Assembly: GCA_003671075.1 (NCBI GenBank) | Contig: QWPT01000002.1 | Span: forward strand, 121,458-156,257 | Source: Planctomycetota bacterium | GTDB lineage: Bacteria > Planctomycetota > Phycisphaerae > Phycisphaerales > SM1A02 | Length of the DNA stretch: 34,800 nt | Direction: 5' to 3' | In this document: positions 8,224 to 15,067 of the stretch, piece after piece | Position numbering within the stretch: the stretch's first letter is position 1 | Layout of the letters: each line of letters opens with the position of its first letter | Position numbers and translations under genes: made by a program | Notes under the pieces: generated by a model | The model's input: the letters and a program-made list of their open reading frames with translations, nothing else | The model's database searches: none | Told to the model about the DNA's origin: nothing

Positions 8224-9908
8224 ATACTCACACCGTCAGTCAGCCCTTCACTGTCCTCATTGTCGATGATCAACCGATCGTCGGCGAAAGCGTGCGCCGT
8301 TTGCTTTCGGTCGTGCCCGAGGCGCGCGTCGAGGTTTGCATGCGTGCGGTGGATGCATTGGCCATGGCGTGCGCGCTTCGACCTGCGGTGATTCTGCAGG
8401 ACATCAACATGCCTGATGGCGATGGGTTGGATCTACTGGAGCGCTATCGATGGGAGAGCGCACTGGCGGAGAGTTCGATCGTGGTGCTTTCTGCCGAGGA
8501 ACACGCGGCAACCAAGGCCGAGGCCTTCGCGCGCGGAGCCGACGACTATCTGGTGAAGCTGCCGCCCGCGCAGGAATTCGTCGCGCGTGTGCTTCATCAC
8601 GCCGACGCTGCGCTTGCCAAGCGTGAACGGTCGCAGGCGTTTCGTTCGCTCGAGCGGGTCGAACGCGATTTGGCGCGGCGCAACACGCTGCTTGACCAAG
8701 CCAACGCGCAGTTGGCCGCGAGCAATCGCGATCTCGTTGTTGATGCCGATACGCAACGCGAGCGGCTCGATCGCATCGCTCAACTTTCGAGCGAACTTGC
8801 GCGGGTGCAGGACCTCGACATTCTGCTCGGACGCATCCTCAGCGAAGCGGTCTTGCTCGCGGGTTCGCGCGCAGGCGTGGTGTTTCTGGTTGAAGATGGT
8901 CGATTGCACGCCGCCGAAATCGTCGGCGCAACCGAGATCCGTTCGCGCGAACTAGCGCTCGATGCCAGCACCATCGCCGGCGAGGTTGCCATCAGCGCCG
9001 ACATCATTCGCCTCGGCAGCGATGCCTGCGCGCTCGCTGGTCGCAGTGCGCCGCCCATCGGCACCGAGCAGGCGCTTGGATTTCAAGCGAGTTCGGCATT
9101 GGTGGTGCCGATCATTCGCGCTGGTGATCGAGCGCTTGGCTGTATCGCGCTCATTGACGGTTTTTCCAGGCCATCGAGCAGTGCCGGCCACGATGCCCAA
9201 ACCAGAAGGAGCACCGACGGTTTTGATGAGAGTGACGAGCGTTTGGTTGCGCACTTTGCCTCGCTCGCAGCGGTCGCCATCGAGCGCGCGCAGTTGGTGC
9301 GTTCAATGATCCTGCGCATGATTGCGATGGCGGAGCTGCGCGATCCAACCGAAACGGCTGGTCATGTGGGCCGAGTCGCCGATCTCTCGATCATGATCTA
9401 CGACCGTTGGTGCGAGGCGCACGGCGTTTCTTCGGTGAGTTCGATGCGCACTCGCGACAGTCTGCGCATCGGCGCGCTGTTGCACGATGTGGGCAAGGTC
9501 GGAATCTCCGATGCGATTCTCAAGAAGCCTGGCAAACTCGACGACGCCGAGTTCGCTGAGATGAAGAAGCACACGATCGTTGGCGCCGAGCTTTTCGCGG
9601 GTATTCGCACCGATTTCGACGAGTGCGCCGCGGAAGTCGCGCTCTGCCACCACGAGCGCTGGGACGGCAAGGGATATCCGCGCGGACTTGCGGGCGACGC
9701 GATTCCGCTCTTCGCGCGCATCGTGGCGGTGGCCGATGTGTTCGACGCGCTCAGCTCCAAGCGTGTCTACAAGGAAGCCTGGCCGCGCGAGAAGATCGCA
9801 GTGGTGTTCGTCGAGGAAGCGGGCACGCACTTCGACCCCGAGTTGGCAGCGCTACTCGTTGCCAACCAACTCGAGGCCGAGGCATTGCGCGCGCGCAGGC
9901 CGGACTAG
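8220..9908 (+). CDS. Response regulator with REC, GAF and HD-GYP domains
   Basis: The protein has 562 residues. REC spans about 8-130, with the D-D pair in LIVDDQP, phospho-acceptor Asp61 (LQDINMPDGDG) and a Lys in LVKLPP. A coiled-coil segment follows (about 140-190), then a GAF-like sensor region (ILLGRILSEAVLLAGSRAGVVF) and an HD-GYP domain with LLHDVGK (HD at 422-423), HHERWDGKGYP (GYP at 485-487) and VADVFDALSS. HD-GYP domains hydrolyse cyclic-di-GMP or related dinucleotides, and the motif is intact, so activity is expected. The GTG start at 8220 overlaps the rlmK-like stop by 4 bp. An ATG at 8139 is in frame, but it would overlap the upstream gene by 85 bp and add unstructured sequence. 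No cognate histidine kinase is in the window. Confidence 0.93.
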   Translation: MNTHTVSQPFTVLIVDDQPIVGESVRRLLSVVPEARVEVCMRAVDALAMACALRPAVILQDINMPDGDGLDLLERYRWESALAESSIVVLSAEEHAATKAEAFARGADDYLVKLPPAQEFVARVLHHADAALAKRERSQAFRSLERVERDLARRNTLLDQANAQLAASNRDLVVDADTQRERLDRIAQLSSELARVQDLDILLGRILSEAVLLAGSRAGVVFLVEDGRLHAAEIVGATEIRSRELALDASTIAGEVAISADIIRLGSDACALAGRSAPPIGTEQALGFQASSALVVPIIRAGDRALGCIALIDGFSRPSSSAGHDAQTRRSTDGFDESDERLVAHFASLAAVAIERAQLVRSMILRMIAMAELRDPTETAGHVGRVADLSIMIYDRWCEAHGVSSVSSMRTRDSLRIGALLHDVGKVGISDAILKKPGKLDDAEFAEMKKHTIVGAELFAGIRTDFDECAAEVALCHHERWDGKGYPRGLAGDAIPLFARIVAVADVFDALSSKRVYKEAWPREKIAVVFVEEAGTHFDPELAALLVANQLEAEALRARRPD

Positions 9909-9924
9909 TTCGTGCTCGCCGCCG

Positions 9925-10722
9925 TTACGGGCAAGGGCCCCACGCGCTGAGCATCGCGGCGAGATCGATGGCGTTGGTCGTGCCGTCGCCGTTGATGTCC
10001 CCTCCACCCGTACCCCACGCGCTGAGCAGGATCGAAAGGTCGGGCGCGGTCACGCTGCCATCGGCATTGAGATCGCTCGAGCAGGGCGGTCCGCTGCCCG
10101 CAAGATTCGCCTCAACCCACGCAATCGCCGCATCGTGCTCGGCTTCGCTGCGATCATCGTTGAACACGATCCAGAACGGCGCGCTTGGCTTAGTCACGCC
10201 GTCGGTCGCGTACAGCTCGAGCTCCACGACATAGATGCCAGACGGCGACAGTTTCGCGCCCGCTGAGAACAGCGTGAAGTTGAGATGCCTGTGCCAGCCG
10301 CCGTCGGACTGCACGGTCAGGTCGAATCCCGGAGAGGCCTCCGATCCGATCACGGACGAAAGAATGAGATAGCTCGCTTCAATGCGTTCATCGCCGACGG
10401 GTTCGAGCGACTCGCCGTTGAAGCGCCGCAGGCCTGCAAGCGAGTTGAATCCCGTGCGCGTCCCCGGCTCGAATGTCCCTGCGGGCGCGATGAATCCCGG
10501 CTCGTCGGTGAAGTCGGGAACGCCGGTTGCGCCGAAATCTGCAGAAAAGACGCGGTTCGCAACGAGGCCGCTCGCGGTGTCGATCGATGTCGTGACCGCG
10601 CCGTCCATCCTGTGAATGATGATGTCGAAATGCTGCGCTGACGCGGAGCTCGTGATGAGCGCCGTTGCGGCGGCGATGCAGGCGAAGGCAGTGCTTCTGT
10701 TCGTGTTCGTGTTCATTTTCAT
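9925..10722 (-). CDS. Secreted protein with C-terminal dockerin-like cassette
   Basis: A 265-residue exported protein. A Sec signal ends near ITSSASA|QHF. The ~180-residue central domain has no family I recognise; it begins FDIIIHRMDG, is rich in beta-prone stretches and includes GIYVVELELYATDGV and PFWIVFNDD. The last ~55 residues hold two dockerin-type EF-hand loops, DLNADGSVTAPD and DINGDGTTNAID, each followed by a LLSAWG-type helix. Both loops keep the D-x-N-x-D-G-x-x-x-x-x-D calcium ligands. The gene lies 15 bp downstream of the pseudopilin and is probably co-transcribed. The first codons form a hexamer repeat, ATGAAA-ATGAAC-ACGAAC-ACGAAC. The cassette DNA is nearly identical to that of the gene at 24597. 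Confidence 0.85.
   Translation of the reverse strand: MKMNTNTNRSTAFACIAAATALITSSASAQHFDIIIHRMDGAVTTSIDTASGLVANRVFSADFGATGVPDFTDEPGFIAPAGTFEPGTRTGFNSLAGLRRFNGESLEPVGDERIEASYLILSSVIGSEASPGFDLTVQSDGGWHRHLNFTLFSAGAKLSPSGIYVVELELYATDGVTKPSAPFWIVFNDDRSEAEHDAAIAWVEANLAGSGPPCSSDLNADGSVTAPDLSILLSAWGTGGGDINGDGTTNAIDLAAMLSAWGPCP
10699..10722. repeat. Hexamer tandem repeat beginning at the start codon
   Basis: Read on the minus strand, the first 24 bases of the dockerin gene are four hexamers (ATGAAA, ATGAAC, ACGAAC, ACGAAC) encoding M-K-M-N-T-N-T-N. Copies drift from ATG to ACG, the same drift as in the repeat at 26616. Confidence 0.75.
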
Positions 10723-10737
10723 GCTGGGCTCGATGCG

Positions 10738-11526
10738 CTATTGCGCGGATGAAATTTGTGCGAAGAGGTTGCTGACATTGGGGTCAAGTCGGTTGCGTTG
10801 CGGATGGACGTACACGCGCGCGAACGAAAGCGACTCGACATGTCCATCGAGGAAGCTCCAGTTCGAAACCGATGCGGCGCTCGCTGCATCGCCCGACGCC
10901 GCGGCGACCGCGACCTGCGTCGAAGCGATCGTTGCGGCCGCGGGGCTCGCGCCCCATCCCTCGACATGCGGATGGTCTGCGCCGGCGTAGTCGCCAGTTG
11001 TCGCCATCAGCAGCATCTGCACGGTGTTCGCATGGTCTGCGACCTTCGACAGGCGATCGCTCGCCAGCGACGCGCTGATGCCGCCCCACGGGGAGTACTC
11101 GCGCGCGAGATGGTTGTTGAGTCCGTAGCTGGTCTGGCGGAACCGAGCGGTGGACCCAGGAACGGGGACGCCGTCGCCGCCGCGTTGGGTGGACCAGTGC
11201 GGGCTGTCGTCGAGCGGCGAGCGGATGAGCGACGTGTCGCAGTAGCGCAGCCGCGCGAGCACTTCGACGAAGCTTTGGTCGGAACCCTGGTCGTTGCCGC
11301 CGTGCGGAAGGCGCGCATCGATGAGCCAGCCCGACGAGTCGGTCGAGTAGGCCAGCGATGCTTGCTGCAGTGAGCGGAGGTTTGAGAGGCACGCGGTCGA
11401 ACGCGCACGCTGTCGGAGGGAGAAGGCCGCTGGAAGCAGCAGCGCGACGATCATCGCGACGATCGCGAGGACCAACAGGAGCTCGACGAGCGTGAACGCT
11501 CGCCGCTCCGATGCGGATGGAATCAT
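10738..11526 (-). CDS. Prepilin-type (type II pseudopilin-like) protein with C-terminal F-L-D-G-H motif
   Basis: The protein has 262 residues. Residues 8-30 (RRAFTLVELLLVLAIVAM...) form a class III/prepilin signal: basic leader, cleavage before Phe11 and Glu at mature position 5. The residue before the cut is Ala rather than the usual Gly. A globular domain follows with SNLRSLQQASLAYSTDSSGW, typical of planctomycete pseudopilins, and SFLDGHVESLSFARVY near the C-terminus, the motif of the H-X9-DG/DUF1559-like group. Such proteins are very numerous in planctomycetes and are thought to belong to type II secretion or pilus-like machines. The 15-bp gap to the dockerin gene suggests a two-gene operon. 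Confidence 0.88.
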   Translation of the reverse strand: MIPSASERRAFTLVELLLVLAIVAMIVALLLPAAFSLRQRARSTACLSNLRSLQQASLAYSTDSSGWLIDARLPHGGNDQGSDQSFVEVLARLRYCDTSLIRSPLDDSPHWSTQRGGDGVPVPGSTARFRQTSYGLNNHLAREYSPWGGISASLASDRLSKVADHANTVQMLLMATTGDYAGADHPHVEGWGASPAAATIASTQVAVAAASGDAASAASVSNWSFLDGHVESLSFARVYVHPQRNRLDPNVSNLFAQISSAQ

Positions 11527-11535
11527 GTGAAATCC

Positions 11536-11549
11536 CGCCTTTTCAGGCG
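11536..11549 (-). other. Small GAAA-loop hairpin in the pseudopilin leader
   Basis: On the minus strand CGCCT-GAAA-AGGCG forms a 5-bp stem with a GNRA loop 10 nt before the ATG at 11526. It could affect translation initiation. It is short and may be chance. Confidence 0.3.
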
Positions 11550-11637
11550 AAGAGAAGCTGCATAGTGGACGCGCGAGGCGAATGAGATGAGCCGACGCCC
11601 GCCGCTGTCAGCGGCATGCGCGGGTCACGGGTCCGAT

Positions 11638-12048
11638 TCAGGCGCGCTGCGGCGGTGGCCGCGCCGCGAGTACATCGGGCGCCTGCGGAGCGGGGAGCTG
11701 TGCCGCCTCATGCTGGTGGACGATCGCGAGGAGCGCGATGACGCTCACGAACGGCGAGTGCAGTGCGGGAGCGGGAGCATTGACCGCGAGTTCGTCGCAG
11801 ACCGGGCAGTCGTCGACATCGGTGGCCGAGTGGCGGTGCTCGGCATGCGCGTGTCGTGCCTCGTGGTGAGGATGGTGGTGAGAATGGTGGTGAGAATGGT
11901 GGTGAGAATGGTGGTGGACCAACGCGCAGGTGGTCCGGTCCGCAGCAGCGCCCGCTCGGGCGTCACAGGCGTGATGCGCATGCGCGGTCGCGAGGTGCAT
12001 GTGTTTCGCCACGCCGCCCGAGAGGGCGATCGCGAGGAAGGCGAGCAT
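11638..12048 (-). CDS. Small His-rich protein with CPVC motif
   Basis: 136 residues: a short hydrophobic N-terminus (MLAFLAIALSGGVA), a histidine-rich centre with three H-H-H-S units and one H-H-H-P unit, a D-C-P-V-C-D-E motif and a second hydrophobic stretch (PFVSVIALLAIV). His clusters plus a C-x-x-C suggest a membrane-associated metal-binding protein, perhaps for zinc, copper or nickel. The layout resembles short proteins found in metal-resistance loci (DUF2946-like), but I cannot confirm the family. Only one in-frame start exists. The His tract is encoded by four 12-bp tandem repeats. No transporter gene is adjacent, so a role in metal handling is inference only. Confidence 0.55.
   Translation of the reverse strand: MLAFLAIALSGGVAKHMHLATAHAHHACDARAGAAADRTTCALVHHHSHHHSHHHSHHHPHHEARHAHAEHRHSATDVDDCPVCDELAVNAPAPALHSPFVSVIALLAIVHQHEAAQLPAPQAPDVLAARPPPQRA
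11870..11917. repeat. 12-bp tandem repeat (four copies) encoding His-His-His-Ser
   Basis: Units 11870-11881, 11882-11893, 11894-11905 and 11906-11917 are G(G/A)ATGGTGGTG(A/G) on the plus strand. In the minus-strand CDS they encode H-H-H-S/P. Near-perfect identity suggests recent slippage. Confidence 0.85.
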
Positions 12049-12099
12049 GGTGACGAAGTTACGCAGAGCGGGCGAATGTAGGCGCGGCGTCGGCCGCGG

Positions 12100-13257
12100 T
12101 CAAGGAGTTTCGGCGCCGATGTACTCGGCGCCGCGTTGAACATCGGCCGTCGGCGCGATCCGATCGTTCGCGGGCAGTGGATCAACCGTGACCACATCTC
12201 CGCGCTCCGCATCAACAAACATGCGGTTTTCGTCAGTGGTTTCGCGGTCGAGCAAGCGCATCATGCGCAGTTGACCGTCGGCGCGGCAAACGAGCCGCTC
12301 GGTCTTGCCGCGGCTGCCGAGCGTGTCGGTCACCAGACGCAACTCGACGAGATTCGTCGCGCGCGCGGGCGCTGCGCCTGGTGCGGTCGCAAGAAATGAG
12401 AACAGCGCGCGCTCATCGCGTCGACCGACGATCTTGTCGATCGCGGCCACGCGCGGCGTCGGCTCGATGCGGCGCGCCTCGTGGCACCAGTCGCCTTCGC
12501 GCGCGCGCATCGGGCAGGGGAGCTGGTGCAGGCACGGCGCCACGATATGCGCGCCGCCCAATTGCACGAGTGCATCGCGCAGCGCCATCAGCGCGCGCGT
12601 TGTGGTCTTGAGCGCAGGTTCGATCACGAGCGTCGGCGCGGCGCGCGACCAGATCGAGACAAGTTCCACGGTCGCGCGCTCATGCTCGGCGCCGAGGAGA
12701 AGTTCATTGAGCGCGGTCTGGCAAAGCGTGAGATCGCACGGAGGCGGCGTGAGTTTGCGGAAATCCCGCGCTTCGATCATGATCGCCAGCGTGACGCCTG
12801 CAACGGTCGACGCCGCGGCTTTCACGCTTTCCTCGTATGCGCGCGCTGCAGGTTCGCCGAGTTCGACCGCGTGCAACTCGATGCGCACGGGCGTTGTGAT
12901 CGCTCGTCGCGCGCGCTCACCCGCAAGCCAACCGATGAATCCAACGCTTGTTGCGCCCACACCCGCGCCGAGGTCGGTCACGCGCACGGTTGCGAGAGTG
13001 GGCAGATGCGCAAAGGCGGCGCTCGCGGCGGCGCATTCACTCAGCGCTATCGCAACTTTCGGCGCATCGCTGGCAAGGAAGTACTCGCGCTTGGCCGTGA
13101 GGTAAGACGCGTCGGCCTGCTCGGTAGGAAGCGAGCCGCGTCGCGTGGTGTAAAGATCGGAGAGCCGCTCCACCGCTTTGGCGAGCGCGCGATCAGGCGT
13201 AGAAGCGTTGGCCGCTTCGACGGCGAGAATGCAATGGCGGGCCGCAGCGTGAAGCAA
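12100..13257 (-). CDS. Rsm22-like (METTL17 family) methyltransferase with Fe-S cysteines
   Basis: About 385 residues. A helical N-terminus is followed by a SAM-binding motif (VRVTDLGAGVGATS, near residue 95), then CDLTLCQTALNELL and the family hallmark APCLHQLPCPM...DWCHEARRI, with a fourth Cys in RLVCRADGQ. In mitochondrial Rsm22/METTL17 four such cysteines hold a 4Fe-4S cluster and the protein assists small-subunit ribosome assembly. The role of bacterial members is poorly known. The start is TTG at 13257, directly after the tRNA-Arg 3' end (13259). The longer frame to 13368 is rejected because it translates the tRNA itself. No ATG or GTG lies near the domain start. Expression is probably coupled to the tRNA transcript. 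Confidence 0.8.
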   Translation of the reverse strand: MLHAAARHCILAVEAANASTPDRALAKAVERLSDLYTTRRGSLPTEQADASYLTAKREYFLASDAPKVAIALSECAAASAAFAHLPTLATVRVTDLGAGVGATSVGFIGWLAGERARRAITTPVRIELHAVELGEPAARAYEESVKAAASTVAGVTLAIMIEARDFRKLTPPPCDLTLCQTALNELLLGAEHERATVELVSIWSRAAPTLVIEPALKTTTRALMALRDALVQLGGAHIVAPCLHQLPCPMRAREGDWCHEARRIEPTPRVAAIDKIVGRRDERALFSFLATAPGAAPARATNLVELRLVTDTLGSRGKTERLVCRADGQLRMMRLLDRETTDENRMFVDAERGDVVTVDPLPANDRIAPTADVQRGAEYIGAETP

Positions 13258-13258
13258 A

Positions 13259-13332
13259 CGCGCGCGAAGGGAATCGAACCCCCAACCTTCGGTTTCGAAG
13301 ACCGATGCTCTATCCAGTTGAGCTACGCACGC
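13259..13332 (-). tRNA. tRNA-Arg (anticodon UCG)
   Basis: A 74-nt cloverleaf without encoded CCA. It has a 7-bp acceptor stem (GCGTGCG with CGCGCGC, one G-U), D arm GCTC/GAGC, anticodon stem TCGGT/ACCGA with loop CTTCGAA (anticodon TCG, reading CGA codons), a 5-nt variable loop, a T arm GGGGG-TTCGATT-CCCTT with two G-U pairs, and discriminator G. It is on the same strand as, and immediately upstream of, the Rsm22-like gene. Confidence 0.95.
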
Positions 13333-13422
13333 AGAGGGAGGGATCATATCGGCTTCGGCGACGGCCACCAGCGGCGTCTTGAGGCCAATTTTCGAGCCTT
13401 CTCGCGGTGCGTATCCCAGAGG

Positions 13423-14025
13423 TCACGCTCGACGGCGTCGACCGGCGAGCGCACCGAGCACGAGCAGGGCCGCGGCGCCAGGTGCGGGCACGGCGGTGAC
13501 GGTGAATGCACTACCGCTGGCGAGGTACTCGATGCTGTTGGTGCTGATCGTGAAGCGGAACAGGTTGTAGCCAGTGCTGCCGAAAGGAACGGTGACGCCC
13601 TTTGGATTCACGCCGTTGCTGAGGAAGTAGTACGAAGTCACGCCACCGCGCTGCGTGGAGATGTCCGCTGCAGAAACGGTGGGGGTGGTGGTCGCATCGA
13701 AGGCCAAGTGAAGAAAGGCTTCGTAGGAAACGCCCTTGATGACGGTGGATCCCGCGTCGATCGCGCTGCCGCCTTGCAGCACGGCCAAGCTCATCGACTG
13801 CAGATACTGCGTGTTAAACGTCGTGTTCGGGAAGTTCGGATTGGCTTCGGTGAAGCTGAGCGGCGCGTCCGGCTTCGTGCTGAACAGTCCCTCGGCTCGG
13901 TAGCCGCCGTCGAAGTCGACGAAGAACTGGTAGTCGGCAGCGTTCGCGCAGGCGGCAATGGCGAGCGCAGTGGCGGCGATAAAGGTCGAGGAAAGCAGCG
14001 TTGATGTGCGATTGAATGTTTTCAT
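13423..14025 (-). CDS. Exported protein with PEP-CTERM-like sorting signal
   Basis: A 200-residue protein. The signal peptide (MKTFNRTSTLLSSTFIAATALAIA...) ends near ACANA|ADY. The body is beta-rich and unrecognised (FFVDFDGGYRAEGLFSTKP; FRFTISTNSIEYLASGSAFTV). The C-terminus, V-P-A-P-G then a hydrophobic stretch and a terminal R-R-R-R-A, fits a PEP-CTERM-type sorting tag, where an exosortase would cleave and an archaeosortase-like system would anchor the product. No exosortase is in the window. The ATG at 14025 is preferred over the longer frame to 14157 because it sits directly before the signal peptide. Three 12-bp repeats, each holding an in-frame GTG, abut this ATG. Confidence 0.78.
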   Translation of the reverse strand: MKTFNRTSTLLSSTFIAATALAIAACANAADYQFFVDFDGGYRAEGLFSTKPDAPLSFTEANPNFPNTTFNTQYLQSMSLAVLQGGSAIDAGSTVIKGVSYEAFLHLAFDATTTPTVSAADISTQRGGVTSYYFLSNGVNPKGVTVPFGSTGYNLFRFTISTNSIEYLASGSAFTVTAVPAPGAAALLVLGALAGRRRRA

Positions 14026-14061
14026 GGGATAGGTCACGGGATAGGTCACGGGATAGGTCAG
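14026..14061. repeat. 12-bp tandem repeat (three copies) abutting a start codon
   Basis: Units 14026-14037, 14038-14049 and 14050-14061 (GGGATAGGTCAC on the plus strand, last base of the third unit changed) sit directly upstream of the ATG at 14025. On the minus strand each reads G-TGACC-TATCCC and stays in frame with the gene (V-T-Y-P); the first two plus-strand units include a potential GTG start. Confidence 0.88.
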
Positions 14062-14284
14062 GGAAAAGTCTTGCGTCAGAACCCGTCGAAAGAGTTGTGC
14101 TCTTGGCTCGATCCCGATGACGACCTTCAGCTTCAACAATTCGAAGGTGCATCTCAATGGCGCTGAGTCAACACTTCTAGTGGTTCAATCGATTTTCTTG
14201 CGGAGTGCAGGCTGCGCGACTATCCGCGGAAACCGGCATGGTTCAGAAGTGCTACCTTTCCCAACCTTCAAGGAGCTTGCACCG

Positions 14285-15067
14285 ATGGGATTCATGACCG
14301 GTAAGCGTGGACTCGTGACCGGAGTCCTTCACGAAACCAGCATCGCAACCGCGATCGCTCAGAGCCTGCTGCGCGAGGGCGCGCAATGCCTGTTCACCCA
14401 TTTGCCCGGCGAGAAGATGGAGCGTCGCACCCGAAAGCTCGCCGAAACCGCGGGCGTTTCCAATCCTTGGCTTCAGCCCATGGATGTTGCCAGCGACGGG
14501 GACATCTCCGCGTGCTTTGAGCGCGTGGGCAAGGAGTTCGGCCAGATCGACTTCGTGGTCCACTGCATCGCGTTCGCCGACAAGGACTGGCTCAAGATCG
14601 GCAAGTTCGCATCGACGCCGCGCGCGGTGTTCGCCAATGCGCTCGATGTGTCGGCGTTTAGCTACATGGCGCTGGGAAACGCCGCGCTTCCAGTCCTCAA
14701 GGACGGCGGCTCGATGATTGGCCTCAGCTACTACGGCGCCGAGAAAGCAGTGCCTGGCTACAACGTGATGGGTGTGGCCAAGGCCGCGCTTGAGGCGGCC
14801 AACCGCTATCTGGCGATGGAGCTTGGGCGCGCGAAGAATGTGCGCTGCAACCTCATTTCCGCGGGGCCGATCAAGACGCTTTCCGCAGGGGCCGTCGGCG
14901 GATTCGATCAGATCCTCGATCGCATCCCGCAGGTCGCGCCGCTGCCGCGCAACATCACATCATCGGAAGTTGGCGACGCTGCCGCGTTCTTGCTCAGCGA
15001 TCTTTCGCGCGGCACGACGGGACAGGTGCTGTATGTCGACAGCGGCTATTCCATCATGGGCTTGTAG
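14285..15067 (+). CDS. fabI: Enoyl-[acyl-carrier-protein] reductase (NADH), FabI type
   Basis: Reduces trans-2-enoyl-ACP in the last step of each fatty-acid elongation cycle. The 260 residues are a full-length short-chain dehydrogenase of FabI type. The N-terminal cofactor segment is KRGLVTGVLHETSIATAIAQ, and HCIAFADKDWL and SMIGLSYYGAEKAVPGYN follow. The catalytic pair is Y-x6-K, Tyr159 and Lys166, with NLISAGPIKTLSAGAV after it. An AAGGAG ribosome binding site (14270-14275) fixes the ATG at 14285; a longer frame from 14117 is unlikely. The 3' end overlaps the convergent MnmE-like gene by 22 bp (15046-15067), so the two transcripts are antisense at their ends. Confidence 0.96.
   Translation: MGFMTGKRGLVTGVLHETSIATAIAQSLLREGAQCLFTHLPGEKMERRTRKLAETAGVSNPWLQPMDVASDGDISACFERVGKEFGQIDFVVHCIAFADKDWLKIGKFASTPRAVFANALDVSAFSYMALGNAALPVLKDGGSMIGLSYYGAEKAVPGYNVMGVAKAALEAANRYLAMELGRAKNVRCNLISAGPIKTLSAGAVGGFDQILDRIPQVAPLPRNITSSEVGDAAAFLLSDLSRGTTGQVLYVDSGYSIMGL

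Noticed and set aside
13258-13368. N-terminal extension of the Rsm22-like protein (VAQLDRASVFETEGWGF...)
   Set aside because: This is the well-known false translation of a tRNA gene; the tRNA-Arg at 13259-13332 explains the sequence.
14117-14284. Longer fabI start
   Set aside because: The ribosome binding site at 14270-14275 and the conserved N-terminus place the start at 14285.
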